This document shows, in pieces, positions 8,565 to 16,199 of a stretch of 22,164 nucleotides of DNA. Numbering within the stretch: the stretch's first letter is position 1; each line of letters opens with the position of its first letter. A program made the position numbers and the translations under genes. Under the pieces are notes generated by a model, which made no database searches, was not told the origin of the DNA, and saw nothing but the letters and a program-made list of their open reading frames with translations. Source of the stretch: UBA1413 sp037447215 (GTDB lineage Bacteria; Bacteroidota; Bacteroidia; Bacteroidales; Prolixibacteraceae); the NCBI GenBank assembly GCA_037447215.1, contig JBBIHB010000048.1, positions 1 to 22,164 on the forward strand, written 5' to 3'.

Positions 8565-8594
8565 CAAAAGTAGAATTTTTTTTGGGTTTCCAAA
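8565..8594 (-). promoter_or_regulatory. promoter of tRNA-Ser
   Basis: Minus-strand TTTG (8594-8591), 18 bases, then TACTTTTG (8572-8565). Both elements match the Bacteroidota consensus exactly and the spacing is one base short of the usual 19-21. This is the best-formed promoter in the window. The leader to the tRNA would be about 55 bases. Confidence 0.65.
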
Positions 8595-8818
8595 AGAGTT
8601 TTTTATTAAATGAAGATTGTCGAAAAAAAAAGTAAATATTCGTTGTTTATTTAAAAAGTATTTCAGAATTTAGTAAGGTTAAAAAAGTTCTCTGAAACCT
8701 TTGATTTTATTCACTTTTCAATGAATTTCGACCCTGATTAAGGGTGTATGAATTATAAAATGTTTTAACACAAAACGTTATTTATCAGATACTTAATCAC
8801 ATTTTAAAACTTTAACGT
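8595..8818. other. AT-rich intergenic region upstream of the HU gene
   Basis: Between the tRNA-Ser promoter and HU. Very AT-rich with several A- and T-tracts. I found no exact TAnnTTTG octamer for HU, no open reading frame and no convincing hairpin. The HU promoter must lie here but I cannot place it. Confidence 0.5.
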
Positions 8819-9082
8819 ATGAACAAAGCACAACTTATCGACGCAATTGCCGGAAAATCAGGACTTACCAAGGCTGATTCGAAAAAAGCTCTTGATTCAA
8901 CCATCGAAGCAGTAACCGAAGCATTAAAAGCAGGCAACAGGGTAGCTCTTGTAGGATTTGGATCATTTTCAGTAGCTGAACGCAGCGCCCGCACAGGCAG
9001 AAATCCTCAGACTGGTAAAGAAATTTCCATTCCTGCCAAGAAAACTGTTAAATTTAAAGCTGGTGCCGATTTGGCAGTTTAA
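8819..9082 (+). CDS. HU-type DNA-binding protein
   Basis: 87 residues, a little short of the usual 90 for HU. The helical dimer body begins MNKAQLIDAIAGKSGLTKAD and is followed by GFGSFSVAERSARTGRNP, where the arm with the conserved Arg-Asn-Pro (RNPQTGKEI) inserts into the DNA minor groove. It ends KKTVKFKAGADLAV, typical of HU-beta-like proteins. It acts as a dimer that bends and compacts DNA without strong sequence preference. It is a single-gene unit: a long AT-rich leader upstream and an intrinsic terminator 28 bases after the stop. HU and IHF are hard to tell apart by sequence alone, but the length and C-terminus favour HU. Intact, although flanked by a zone with two decayed genes. Confidence 0.95.
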   Translation: MNKAQLIDAIAGKSGLTKADSKKALDSTIEAVTEALKAGNRVALVGFGSFSVAERSARTGRNPQTGKEISIPAKKTVKFKAGADLAV

Positions 9083-9110
9083 TTCTTACCCGGAAGTATG
9101 AAAAAATTGC

Positions 9111-9137
9111 AAAGGGAGCATTGGCTCCCTTTTTTCT
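9111..9137 (+). terminator. intrinsic terminator of the HU gene
   Basis: A 9-bp stem AAAGGGAGC / GCTCCCTTT with loop ATTG, followed by a T-rich run. It is the cleanest terminator in the window. Confidence 0.9.
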
Positions 9138-9159
9138 TTTGAAATCCGAAGCCTGATTT

Positions 9160-9806
9160 TTGATTGAATATTTATCACAGTTTATAGCTGAGGAGAGGCT
9201 CAAACTGTTTGTAAAAATACTGGCCTACCGCACCAGATACATCACAGTAGCACTCGAAGATATTTACCAGACACAAAATGCCAGTGCCTTGTTGCGCTCA
9301 AGCGAGTGTTCCAGGCTATAGGACATTCATATCATCGAGAATCAGAATCCGTTTAAAGTGAATGCACGGGTTACCCGTTGTTCAGTTAATTGATTGAATC
9401 TAGAACATTATATTTCAATAAGCAATAATACTCCCCAGGCTATCGCAATTTTAAAATCAAAAGGATACCGGATTGTAGCCACCATACCAGACCCGAATGC
9501 TGGTAGCCTCGAAAATTTCGACCTGGAAAAAGGCAAAACGGCTTTGGTTTTAGGATCGAAAGCCAGGAATTTCATCGCAAGTGGAATCGATTGCCGATGA
9601 ATTTTTAATCATTCCAATGGCAGGTTTTTACTGAAAGCCTTAATATTTTGGTTTCGGCTGCCAATATTGTAACCCATCTCACTACCCGTTTATGAAGCTC
9701 TGACATCAACTGGCAACTGACTTCAGATGAAAAAAACGAACTTATGCTGAATTGGCTACGTAAGCACATCAAACGAGCCGATCAGATCGTAAAAAAATTC
9801 AGTTAG
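9160..9806 (+). pseudogene. trmH: broken trmH-type (SpoU family) tRNA 2'-O-methyltransferase
   Basis: Reading through stops recovers a near full-length relic of a Bacteroidota TrmH, the SPOUT enzyme that makes 2'-O-methylguanosine at tRNA position 18. Frame one (from about 9160) reads IEYLSQFIAEERLKLF, LAYRTRYITVALEDIY, QTQNASALLRSSEC, TAG (9319-9321), DIHIIENQNPFKVNARV, TGA (9391-9393, where relatives have Trp), then LNLEHYISI, LKSKGYRIVATIP, FDLEKGKTALVLGS, and TGA at 9598. A second frame carries VESIADEFLIIPMAGF. A third, after an extra T near 9630, carries TESLNILVSAANIVTHLTTRL, TGA (9693-9695), then LTSDEKNELMLNWLRKHIKR and a final TAG at 9804-9806. The SAM-binding knot is split by the frame changes, so no active enzyme can form. 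Start codon is lost or is TTG 9160. Confidence 0.88.
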
Positions 9807-9896
9807 GATTTTCCCCATTTAAGTACATCATATTATCAAAAAGACAAAATTGTCTGAATTTGACAGGACATTTTCAGAATTTCCTGAACGGAATGC

Positions 9897-9904
9897 TATT
9901 TTTG
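9897..9904 (+). promoter_or_regulatory. -7 element of mtaB
   Basis: TATTTTTG matches TAnnTTTG and ends 25 bases before the ATG at 9930. The expected start of the mRNA is near 9911. No good -33 element. Confidence 0.45.
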
Positions 9905-9929
9905 CCCCAAATAATTCGCACGGTTGCCC

Positions 9930-11234
9930 ATGAATTATAAAGGGAAAAAAGCGGCTTTTTTTACATTGGGCTGCAAACTCAATTTTTCGGAAACTTCTAC
10001 CATAGCCCACACGTTAGAAGAGGTTGGCTTCGAAAAGGTTGATTTCGAAGAAAAAGCTGATTTATATGTAATTAATACCTGTTCGGTGACCAATTCGGGC
10101 GAAAAAAACAGTCGCAACATTATCCGAAGGGCAGTGAGAAAAAACCCCGAAGCCATGGTTGTTGTGGTTGGGTGTTACGCACAGCTTAAACCAGGAGAAA
10201 TAGGCCATATCGATGGCGTTGATATGGTCCTTGGAACGCAGGAGAAGTTTCATATACCCGTATGGCTTGGCGACATGGAAAAACGTGAAGTTACCGAAAT
10301 TCATACCACCCCTCTTGCCAACATCAAAGCGTACCACCGTTCTTTTTCATGGGGCGACCGTACCCGAAGTTTTTTGAAAATCCAGGACGGATGCGATTAT
10401 TATTGCTCATTTTGCACCGTTCCATACGCCAGGGGCCGCAGCCGCAACGATAATATTGAAAATACGGTAGCTGAAGCCAGGAAAGCAGTTACAAAAGGTT
10501 ATAAGGAAATAATTCTCACCGGGGTTAATATCGGTGATTTTGGTAAATCGACAGGCGAAAACTTCCTCGATCTTTTAAATGCACTTGAAAAAGTTGAAGG
10601 ATTGCAACGTTTGAGAATGGGTTCAATTGAGCCCAACTTACTCAAAGACGAAATCATAAACCATGCTGCAAATTCAGGTGTGATCATGCCACATTTCCAC
10701 ATTCCCCTGCAATCGGGGTCCGATGAGGTCTTATCGCTGATGAAGAGAAAATATTCAACCGGACTGTTTGCCGAAAGGATTCTTAAAATAAGGGAATTGG
10801 CTCCACATGCATTTATTGGAGTTGATGTAATAGCCGGGACCAATGGCGAAACTGAGGAATTGTTCCAGGAATCGTACGATTTTATTAATAATCTTGAAAT
10901 ATCCCAGCTACATGCATTCCCTTATTCGGAGCGAAGTGGAACACAAGCGTTGAAAATTCCATGGAAAGTGTCAATTGAAGAACGAAAAAACCGCACACAG
11001 AGATATATCAACCTATCTGAAAAAAAACTCAGGGCATTTTGCGAAAAAAATATTGGAAGAACACAAACCGTTCTTTTTGAGGAACTAACCAATGGTGGAA
11101 TGATGGAAGGATTCACCGAAAACTACATAAGGGTTGAAGTTCCTTATAATCCCGATTACATAAACCAATTAATAAAAATAAGGCTTACAGGAATCTTGCC
11201 CAATGGGAACATAAAAGGCGAGTTTGCAGATTAA
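9930..11234 (+). CDS. mtaB: tRNA (N6-threonylcarbamoyladenosine(37)-C2)-methylthiotransferase
   Basis: 434 residues, the normal length for MtaB. This radical-SAM enzyme adds a methylthio group to t6A37, giving ms2t6A in tRNAs that read ANN codons. The N-terminal methylthiotransferase domain carries Cys15 (FTLGCKLNF), Cys51 (VINTCSVT) and Cys82 (VVGCYAQ), which hold the sacrificial or auxiliary Fe-S cluster. The radical-SAM core has Cys155, Cys159 and Cys162 in GCDYYCSFCTVPYARG, binding the second cluster and SAM. The core continues with LTGVNIGDFG and HFHIPLQSGSDEVLSLMKR; a TRAM-like end follows. All six cysteines are present. I start at ATG 9930; a TTG two codons earlier is less likely. Not in an operon with the dead trmH gene upstream, but the pairing of two tRNA-modification genes is notable. 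Confidence 0.95.
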   Translation: MNYKGKKAAFFTLGCKLNFSETSTIAHTLEEVGFEKVDFEEKADLYVINTCSVTNSGEKNSRNIIRRAVRKNPEAMVVVVGCYAQLKPGEIGHIDGVDMVLGTQEKFHIPVWLGDMEKREVTEIHTTPLANIKAYHRSFSWGDRTRSFLKIQDGCDYYCSFCTVPYARGRSRNDNIENTVAEARKAVTKGYKEIILTGVNIGDFGKSTGENFLDLLNALEKVEGLQRLRMGSIEPNLLKDEIINHAANSGVIMPHFHIPLQSGSDEVLSLMKRKYSTGLFAERILKIRELAPHAFIGVDVIAGTNGETEELFQESYDFINNLEISQLHAFPYSERSGTQALKIPWKVSIEERKNRTQRYINLSEKKLRAFCEKNIGRTQTVLFEELTNGGMMEGFTENYIRVEVPYNPDYINQLIKIRLTGILPNGNIKGEFAD

Positions 11235-11276
11235 TAAACCCTGCGCATAAACATTTCATCCATTATTTGATAATAG

Positions 11277-11284
11277 TAACTTTG
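11277..11284 (+). promoter_or_regulatory. -7 element of the dipeptide epimerase gene
   Basis: TAACTTTG fits TAnnTTTG exactly and ends 21 bases before the ATG at 11306. It sits in the 71-base gap after mtaB, so the gene can be transcribed independently. Confidence 0.55.
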
Positions 11285-11305
11285 CAAAAAAAATTGATAT
11301 AGACT

Positions 11306-12427
11306 ATGCCTTCGAAGCCTTTCAAAATTGAGTGTATAGAAATATACCAGTCGCGTATCAAACTGAAAGAACCTTTTAAAATATCTCTTGGACAGCTCGA
11401 ATACGCCGAAAACATCATTGCAGTAATAAAAACCAATCACTCAATAACCGGATATGGTGAATGTAGCCCATTCAAGACAATTAACGGCGAAAGTATTGAC
11501 ACCGCAGCAGTTGTTGCAGGTTATATTGCACCATCAATGCTTGGTAAAAACCCGCTTGATATTTCACAAAGGGTTACAGACATGGATAGGTTGATTTATG
11601 GAAATTCAGGCATAAAAAGTGCATTCGACATGGCACTGCATGATATTGCTGCCCGTTACCATGAAAAACCGCTATATAAATTACTCGGAGGCGAAACTTC
11701 CCGGAAACTTTATACCGATTATACGGTAAGCCTCGACATCCCGTCGAAAATGGCAGAAGATGCATTGAAAATTGCCAGGGAAGGATTCAGGGTAATAAAA
11801 GTAAAATTAGGAAAATCGGGCGAAGAAGACATCGCGCGGATCAGAAAAATCAGAGAATCCATAGGCAACAAAATTCCGTTACGAATTGATGCCAACCAGG
11901 GATGGGACTTCCAAACAGCATTGCGAGTATTAAAATCATTAAATCCGTTCAACATACAATTCTGCGAAGAACCCATCCCCCGTTGGGATTTTATGGATTT
12001 ACCTGCGCTGAAAAAAGAAAGCCCTATTCCAATAATGGCCGATGAGTCGTGTTTCGATCATCGCGATGCAAAGAGGTTAATCGCAATAAATGCTTGCAAC
12101 TATTTCAATATAAAACTTGGGAAATCGGGAGGGATACACAATGCAATTAAAATAATCGGACTTTCAGAAAAAGCTGGCATGAAACTCCAGGTTGGGGGCT
12201 TTCTCGAATCACGAATTGGTTTCACAGCATCGGCCCACCTTGCTCTTTCGAGTAATCAAATTGAATTTTGCGATTTTGACACCCCGCTAATGTTTGAGGC
12301 AGACCCGGTTATTGGTGGAATTAACTACACCAGTGACGGTGAAATTGCGGTTCCCAACCAACCGGGATTAGGTGTGGAATTAGAGAAAAATTACCTGAAA
12401 AGTCTGAAGCCGGAAATATTCTGCTGA
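11306..12427 (+). CDS. L-Ala-D/L-Glu-type dipeptide epimerase (enolase superfamily)
   Basis: 373 residues with the muconate-lactonizing-enzyme layout: an N-terminal capping domain (1-125) and a modified TIM barrel. Every catalytic position of the dipeptide epimerases can be found. Lys165 and Lys167 form the KxK pair in VIKVKLGKS, and Lys270 is in FNIKLGKSGG; these act as the two acid/bases. Asp195 (RIDANQGW), Glu221 (FCEEPIP) and Asp246 (MADES) bind magnesium. Asp323 and Asp325 in CDFDTPL form the DxD motif that recognises the dipeptide amino group and separates these enzymes from other members. The spacing closely matches the Bacillus subtilis enzyme. The likely role is recycling murein-derived L-Ala-D-Glu, but the specificity could be for another dipeptide; no murein-recycling genes are adjacent. 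Preceded by mtaB with its own -7 element; convergent with the AlkD-like gene 28 bases away. Confidence 0.88.
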   Translation: MPSKPFKIECIEIYQSRIKLKEPFKISLGQLEYAENIIAVIKTNHSITGYGECSPFKTINGESIDTAAVVAGYIAPSMLGKNPLDISQRVTDMDRLIYGNSGIKSAFDMALHDIAARYHEKPLYKLLGGETSRKLYTDYTVSLDIPSKMAEDALKIAREGFRVIKVKLGKSGEEDIARIRKIRESIGNKIPLRIDANQGWDFQTALRVLKSLNPFNIQFCEEPIPRWDFMDLPALKKESPIPIMADESCFDHRDAKRLIAINACNYFNIKLGKSGGIHNAIKIIGLSEKAGMKLQVGGFLESRIGFTASAHLALSSNQIEFCDFDTPLMFEADPVIGGINYTSDGEIAVPNQPGLGVELEKNYLKSLKPEIFC

Positions 12428-12455
12428 ATCCCAGTACAAAAACAGATCGATAAAA

Positions 12456-13127
12456 CTATATCCCTGCTTCAATATTTCCTGCCAGTTCCAGAGTAACCGG
12501 CAAACCCATATTCCTGAGGTTTTCCAGAAATTCAGAAACCATACCACGAAGCAATTCCGAACGGTGTGCCATTATAACCGCCGTGCGTTCGATCACTATG
12601 GCAAGTGAACCATCTTTCGATAAGGTAAGCAATTCTTCAAAAAAAGTTTCAAACATCACATCAGGCGATTTCTTGTCCATCATAGCCAAACGGCCCATCA
12701 GGTGGACAGCAGTGTAATGGGCCCAATGTTTTTTGCTTCGGCACCATTCAAGTGCTTTTACATAAGCATACGGACTTTTCCACCACAGATTAGCCGAAGC
12801 CTGTTCGGCAATTTCGCTGTTCCCGAAACTTTTTGTCCAAAAATCCATTTGCTGTTCGGTAACCATTGATGGTTCATCGAGCAATGTAGCAAGGATCATG
12901 GTTTCGCGCCATTGTTTATTCCAGAGTTTTATAGCAAGGAGGTGCGAAGGAGCATATTCGCCGGCAATTTTCCGAAGGTCGGTAATAGAAACCCCCCAGG
13001 TGGCCCTATAGGTAATCCCCCGAAGTTTCAGGCTGTCGGCAACTTCTCCATTCTTATATAACGTAATGGTTTTCAGCAATTCCTGAAATTTTTTTTCTAC
13101 CGCTTCATTGTCGAGCAATATTTCCAT
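12456..13127 (-). CDS. AlkD-like HEAT-repeat DNA alkylation repair protein
   Basis: 223 residues made almost wholly of paired helices, as in the AlkC/AlkD DNA-glycosylase superfamily of HEAT-like repeats. Visible family features are GVSITDLRKIAGEYAPSHLLA (the segment that opens the second repeat), LWNKQWRETMILATLLDEP (the conserved W..e.r..A..LL block), and tryptophans in DFWTKSFGNSEIAEQASANL and WWKSPYAYVKALEWC. AlkD proteins remove bulky or cationic N3/N7-alkyl bases by clamping the duplex, without flipping the base. Whether this member has glycosylase activity is not certain; many Bacteroidota relatives are named only by homology. The ATG at 13127 lies 19 bases after a TACTTTTG promoter octamer. 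Single-gene unit, divergent from the flippase. Confidence 0.8.
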   Translation of the reverse strand: MEILLDNEAVEKKFQELLKTITLYKNGEVADSLKLRGITYRATWGVSITDLRKIAGEYAPSHLLAIKLWNKQWRETMILATLLDEPSMVTEQQMDFWTKSFGNSEIAEQASANLWWKSPYAYVKALEWCRSKKHWAHYTAVHLMGRLAMMDKKSPDVMFETFFEELLTLSKDGSLAIVIERTAVIMAHRSELLRGMVSEFLENLRNMGLPVTLELAGNIEAGI

Positions 13128-13146
13128 GATAAAATTTAATTTAAGG

Positions 13147-13154
13147 CAAAAGTA
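13147..13154 (-). promoter_or_regulatory. -7 element of the AlkD-like gene
   Basis: Minus-strand TACTTTTG, an exact TAnnTTTG match, ends 19 bases before the ATG at 13127. No convincing -33 element. The same octamer precedes rsmE and tRNA-Ser. Confidence 0.55.
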
Positions 13155-13235
13155 TGAATTTTAAATATCAACATAATTTTCCACCAAAAAGGCATTGAAC
13201 AACATTTTTATATTTTTACTTCATATTTCGTAAGC

Positions 13236-14582
13236 ATGGTAAAACATATCCGCGATAATATCAGGGAAATGGTGAAAAGTGAATTTTACCGGAATATTGC
13301 CGGCCTTTTTTCGGGGATATTTGCTGCACGCTTAATCCCGGCTGTATTTGCCCTTGCCATTGCAAGGCTTTATATGCCCGGCGATTTTGGCCTTTTTATC
13401 CTGTTCCTCAGTATTGCATCATTGATATCCATCTTCAGCACAGGAGGTTACGAAAAAGCTATATTGCTTGCCAATACGTCAAAAGAAAAAGGGCATATCT
13501 TTGGTTTTGCACTTAAAAACAATCTGATAGTCAATTTAATAATACTTACAGGTATAATCTTATATATCCCATTCTCCGGGAATACTAAATTCTCTGATAT
13601 TTTCATGCTTTTACTAATTCCGGCTTTTGCATTCTTTTTCGGGTGTGTCCAGCTTATCCGTAATACACTGATCAGTTACAAAAAGTTTAAGGAGCTTTCG
13701 TTGCTCGAAATTATACGGGCAATTTTAACGGGCATTTTCCAGTTGAGTTTTTTTACCTTTCACGAATCCGGATTATTCGCAGGAATTGTAGTGGCACAAA
13801 TACTTACTTTCGCTTATTTTTATGTCAGGATGACTGAACTATCGGGCATAAATTTGCAATTTTTCAAAAAACAGGAAATAATTTTGGCCCGCAGGTATAT
13901 AAATTTTCCAAAATATTCGGTTCCCGGCGAACTGTTCAATTACCTGAGCAGCCAGTTGCCAGTTTTTATGATCAAACCATTTTTTGGGGATACCATGCTT
14001 GGCTTGTATTCATTCTCGCACCGCTACCTAAGCGTTCCGGTACAATTAACCAGTATTTCAATAGGTAGTGTGTATGTTCAGAAAGCTCAATCATTGAAAA
14101 ATCAATTGGACGAGTTGTCACAGCTGACATATGGCCTTTTCAGACGACAACTTCTTGTGGCAATAATCCCATTTACAGTGCTGGCATTATGGGGAAAGGA
14201 ATTATTTGGTTTTGCATTCGGTCAGGAGTGGAAATTTGCCGGAACTTTAGGACAGTTGATTGCTCCCTGGCTGTTTGCAGTATTTGTGGGGTCACCCCTG
14301 GCAAATATCCTGATCGTGAGGGAGAAACAACGTATTTCAATGATCCTTAATATTGTTATGCTGATATTCAGGGCTTTGGCTTTGGCTATCGGCGGATTGA
14401 TCCTGAAAGATGTCAGCATAACCGTTGCAATTTATAGTATTGTAGGTTTTCTGTTTTTCAGCTTTCTTACAATTTACTCGTTAAAACTTGCCGGTGTCGC
14501 GTTTTTTAAAATTTTCTGGTTTTCAGTAAAAGTAATTTTTGCTGTAACCATCCCATTAATTTTAATCAGGTTATGGCTCTGA
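13236..14582 (+). CDS. polysaccharide flippase (Wzx/PST type, MOP superfamily)
   Basis: 448 residues with about twelve hydrophobic segments and little else, the architecture of Wzx-like oligosaccharide-lipid flippases. Family-typical features are the opening FYRNIAGLFSGIFAARLIPAVFALAIARL followed by YMPGDFGLFILFLS (the 'G.y....sl..i....a..G.e.ai' region ending in STGGYEKAILLA), and the mid-protein block INFPKYSVPGELFNYLSSQ with GDTMLGLYSFSHRYLSVP. Such proteins move undecaprenyl-linked glycans to the outer face of the inner membrane for O-antigen, capsule or exopolysaccharide. Glycosyltransferases, which would normally surround it, are absent. Its last 10 bases overlap the start of the asparagine-synthetase-like gene, so the two are translationally coupled. 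Start ATG 13236; I found no exact promoter octamer upstream. Confidence 0.88.
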   Translation: MVKHIRDNIREMVKSEFYRNIAGLFSGIFAARLIPAVFALAIARLYMPGDFGLFILFLSIASLISIFSTGGYEKAILLANTSKEKGHIFGFALKNNLIVNLIILTGIILYIPFSGNTKFSDIFMLLLIPAFAFFFGCVQLIRNTLISYKKFKELSLLEIIRAILTGIFQLSFFTFHESGLFAGIVVAQILTFAYFYVRMTELSGINLQFFKKQEIILARRYINFPKYSVPGELFNYLSSQLPVFMIKPFFGDTMLGLYSFSHRYLSVPVQLTSISIGSVYVQKAQSLKNQLDELSQLTYGLFRRQLLVAIIPFTVLALWGKELFGFAFGQEWKFAGTLGQLIAPWLFAVFVGSPLANILIVREKQRISMILNIVMLIFRALALAIGGLILKDVSITVAIYSIVGFLFFSFLTIYSLKLAGVAFFKIFWFSVKVIFAVTIPLILIRLWL

Positions 14583-16144
14583 AACTGGAAATAAGGCTCA
14601 CAAAATATTCCTGGGCTGATAAAAACAATATAGTGGCAACCGGTTTTTGCTGGCACAACCATCGTTTTACCGACGTTGAAAATCTACCGGAAATATTTAT
14701 ACCGGTATCCTTTGATTTTGATCATTTTGCATCATTTTGCCAGATGTGCAACGGACAGTTTTCAGTACTGGCAAAAAAGGAAGGCAATATCTGGTTGCAT
14801 TGCGGATACAGTTGGAGTTATCCCTTGTTTTACTCAGTTGTTGAAGAAAGGATAATAATCAGTGACGATCCAGGTGTAATATCCTTCGAAAAAATTGCTA
14901 ATTCGTGCAGTGAAGAAGTCAGGGACTATTTCTTGATGTTTGGGGTAACTCCCGGAGCAAAAACCCTTTTTCGTGGAATAAAAACAGTCAGGCCAGGAGA
15001 AACTGTATTAATCAACCTGACATCAGGACAGGTAATAAAAAAAGTGTTTGAACTGCCCATTGAATCGGAAGTCCTCAAAAATCCCGACGAATTGGCCTTC
15101 ACAATAAGGCAAAATTTTTCAAAATATGCATTATTACTGAAGGACAAACAAGTGTTCCTTCCATTGACCGGTGGTTACGATTCGCGACTTCTGGCGTGTT
15201 TACTGAAAGAATCCGGACTGAAAAATGTTACTTGCATTACCTGGGGAAGACCAGGCATGGATGATGCTGAAACCGCCCGGTTGGTGGCAGAAAAATTGCA
15301 ATTTGAATATATCTTTATCCCTTATACCAATTCATTGATAGGTGGTTTTGCACTTAGCCATGAATTTAAACAGTATGCCGATTATGCAGGGCATATCACC
15401 TCAATGCCTTATTTTCAGGACTATTTTGCAATCAAATACCTGCAACAAAAAAATCAAATTTCAGGAGACGCCGTTTTTATTCCCGGACACCCTGGCGATT
15501 TTTTGAGGGGTTCACATTTATATCCGGGACTAGGAACCGATTCATTGCCAAAAGTAACCGAAGTAATCAGGAAAGCATTCGGCACGTGGCTGCCAATGCA
15601 TCCAACCCAAAAAGCACAGGTTTTGAGAACCATTTTTGAAGAAGTCTTAGTTGACGGAGAAGGCAGTAAAACAAGTTTTCAGCGCTGGGATTTCGAAGAA
15701 CGTCAATGCAAACTAATAGGCAATTCATCTCAGGTTTACAGCTTTTTCGGAATTCGACATTTAGCACCACTCTTCGATCGGGAATTAGTGAGTTATTTTC
15801 TGGAACTCCCATTCTCAATACGTTTGTTTGCTTTATTATACAACAAAACTCTTGAAACCCATTTTTTCAGGCTACATAAGGTTGATATTGCCATGAAGGA
15901 TTATGAAAAAGGACTGGATATAACTTCCTGTTTCAAAGAGATGATGATCAGATATATCCCCGGATTAATCAAAAAAAGGTATTATCCGGTTGATGATCCT
16001 GTGTTTTACCGTGAAATTACACACGAACTAATACAATCTATACCGGAAGTTAATTTTAAAGAACCCGAAAAACCCCATTTCTACAATGGGTACATAGTAC
16101 AATGGTATCTGAATTGGCTACTGTATGCGAAGCCAACTGATTAA
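14573..16144 (+). CDS. asparagine-synthetase-like protein with degenerate glutaminase domain
   Basis: 523 residues in the two-domain layout of class B asparagine synthetases. The N-terminal part (about 1-165) resembles the Ntn glutaminase fold (GQFSVLAKKEGNIWLHCG, then the ISDDPG and FGVTPGAKTLFRGIKTVRPGE blocks, which match the family). It lacks the catalytic Cys at position 2: the protein begins Met-Ala-Leu. The synthetase domain (about 175-470) has the PP-loop as PLTGGYDSRLLA (Thr199 to Ser204; family consensus SGGxDS, first Ser replaced by Thr) and the following ITWGRPGMDDAETA. It may therefore adenylate a carboxylate using free ammonia or another nucleophile, or amidate a sugar acid as relatives in polysaccharide loci do. 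Start overlaps the flippase by 10 bases, suggesting a shared role in a glycan. True substrate unknown; it should not be called AsnB. Confidence 0.78.
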   Translation: MALKLEIRLTKYSWADKNNIVATGFCWHNHRFTDVENLPEIFIPVSFDFDHFASFCQMCNGQFSVLAKKEGNIWLHCGYSWSYPLFYSVVEERIIISDDPGVISFEKIANSCSEEVRDYFLMFGVTPGAKTLFRGIKTVRPGETVLINLTSGQVIKKVFELPIESEVLKNPDELAFTIRQNFSKYALLLKDKQVFLPLTGGYDSRLLACLLKESGLKNVTCITWGRPGMDDAETARLVAEKLQFEYIFIPYTNSLIGGFALSHEFKQYADYAGHITSMPYFQDYFAIKYLQQKNQISGDAVFIPGHPGDFLRGSHLYPGLGTDSLPKVTEVIRKAFGTWLPMHPTQKAQVLRTIFEEVLVDGEGSKTSFQRWDFEERQCKLIGNSSQVYSFFGIRHLAPLFDRELVSYFLELPFSIRLFALLYNKTLETHFFRLHKVDIAMKDYEKGLDITSCFKEMMIRYIPGLIKKRYYPVDDPVFYREITHELIQSIPEVNFKEPEKPHFYNGYIVQWYLNWLLYAKPTD

Positions 16145-16173
16145 CAACCCGGTTATGAAAGGCTAAAAACAAT

Positions 16174-16181
16174 TATATTTG
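16174..16181 (+). promoter_or_regulatory. -7 element of the AI-2E family gene
   Basis: TATATTTG, an exact TAnnTTTG match, ends at 16181, 18 bases before the ATG at 16200. The TTG at 16179-16181 that would open a longer reading is part of this octamer, so it cannot be the start. Confidence 0.5.
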
Positions 16182-16199
16182 AACCATAATACCGGCAAA

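Noticed and set aside
9394..9600. A 68-residue plus-strand frame as a small gene
   Set aside because: It is one fragment of the trmH relic, starting right after an in-frame TGA.
14573..16144. Lasso-peptide cyclase (asparagine-synthetase-like, also lacking Cys2)
   Set aside because: No precursor peptide, leader-recognition protein or leader peptidase is nearby; the partner is a flippase, not a peptide ABC exporter.
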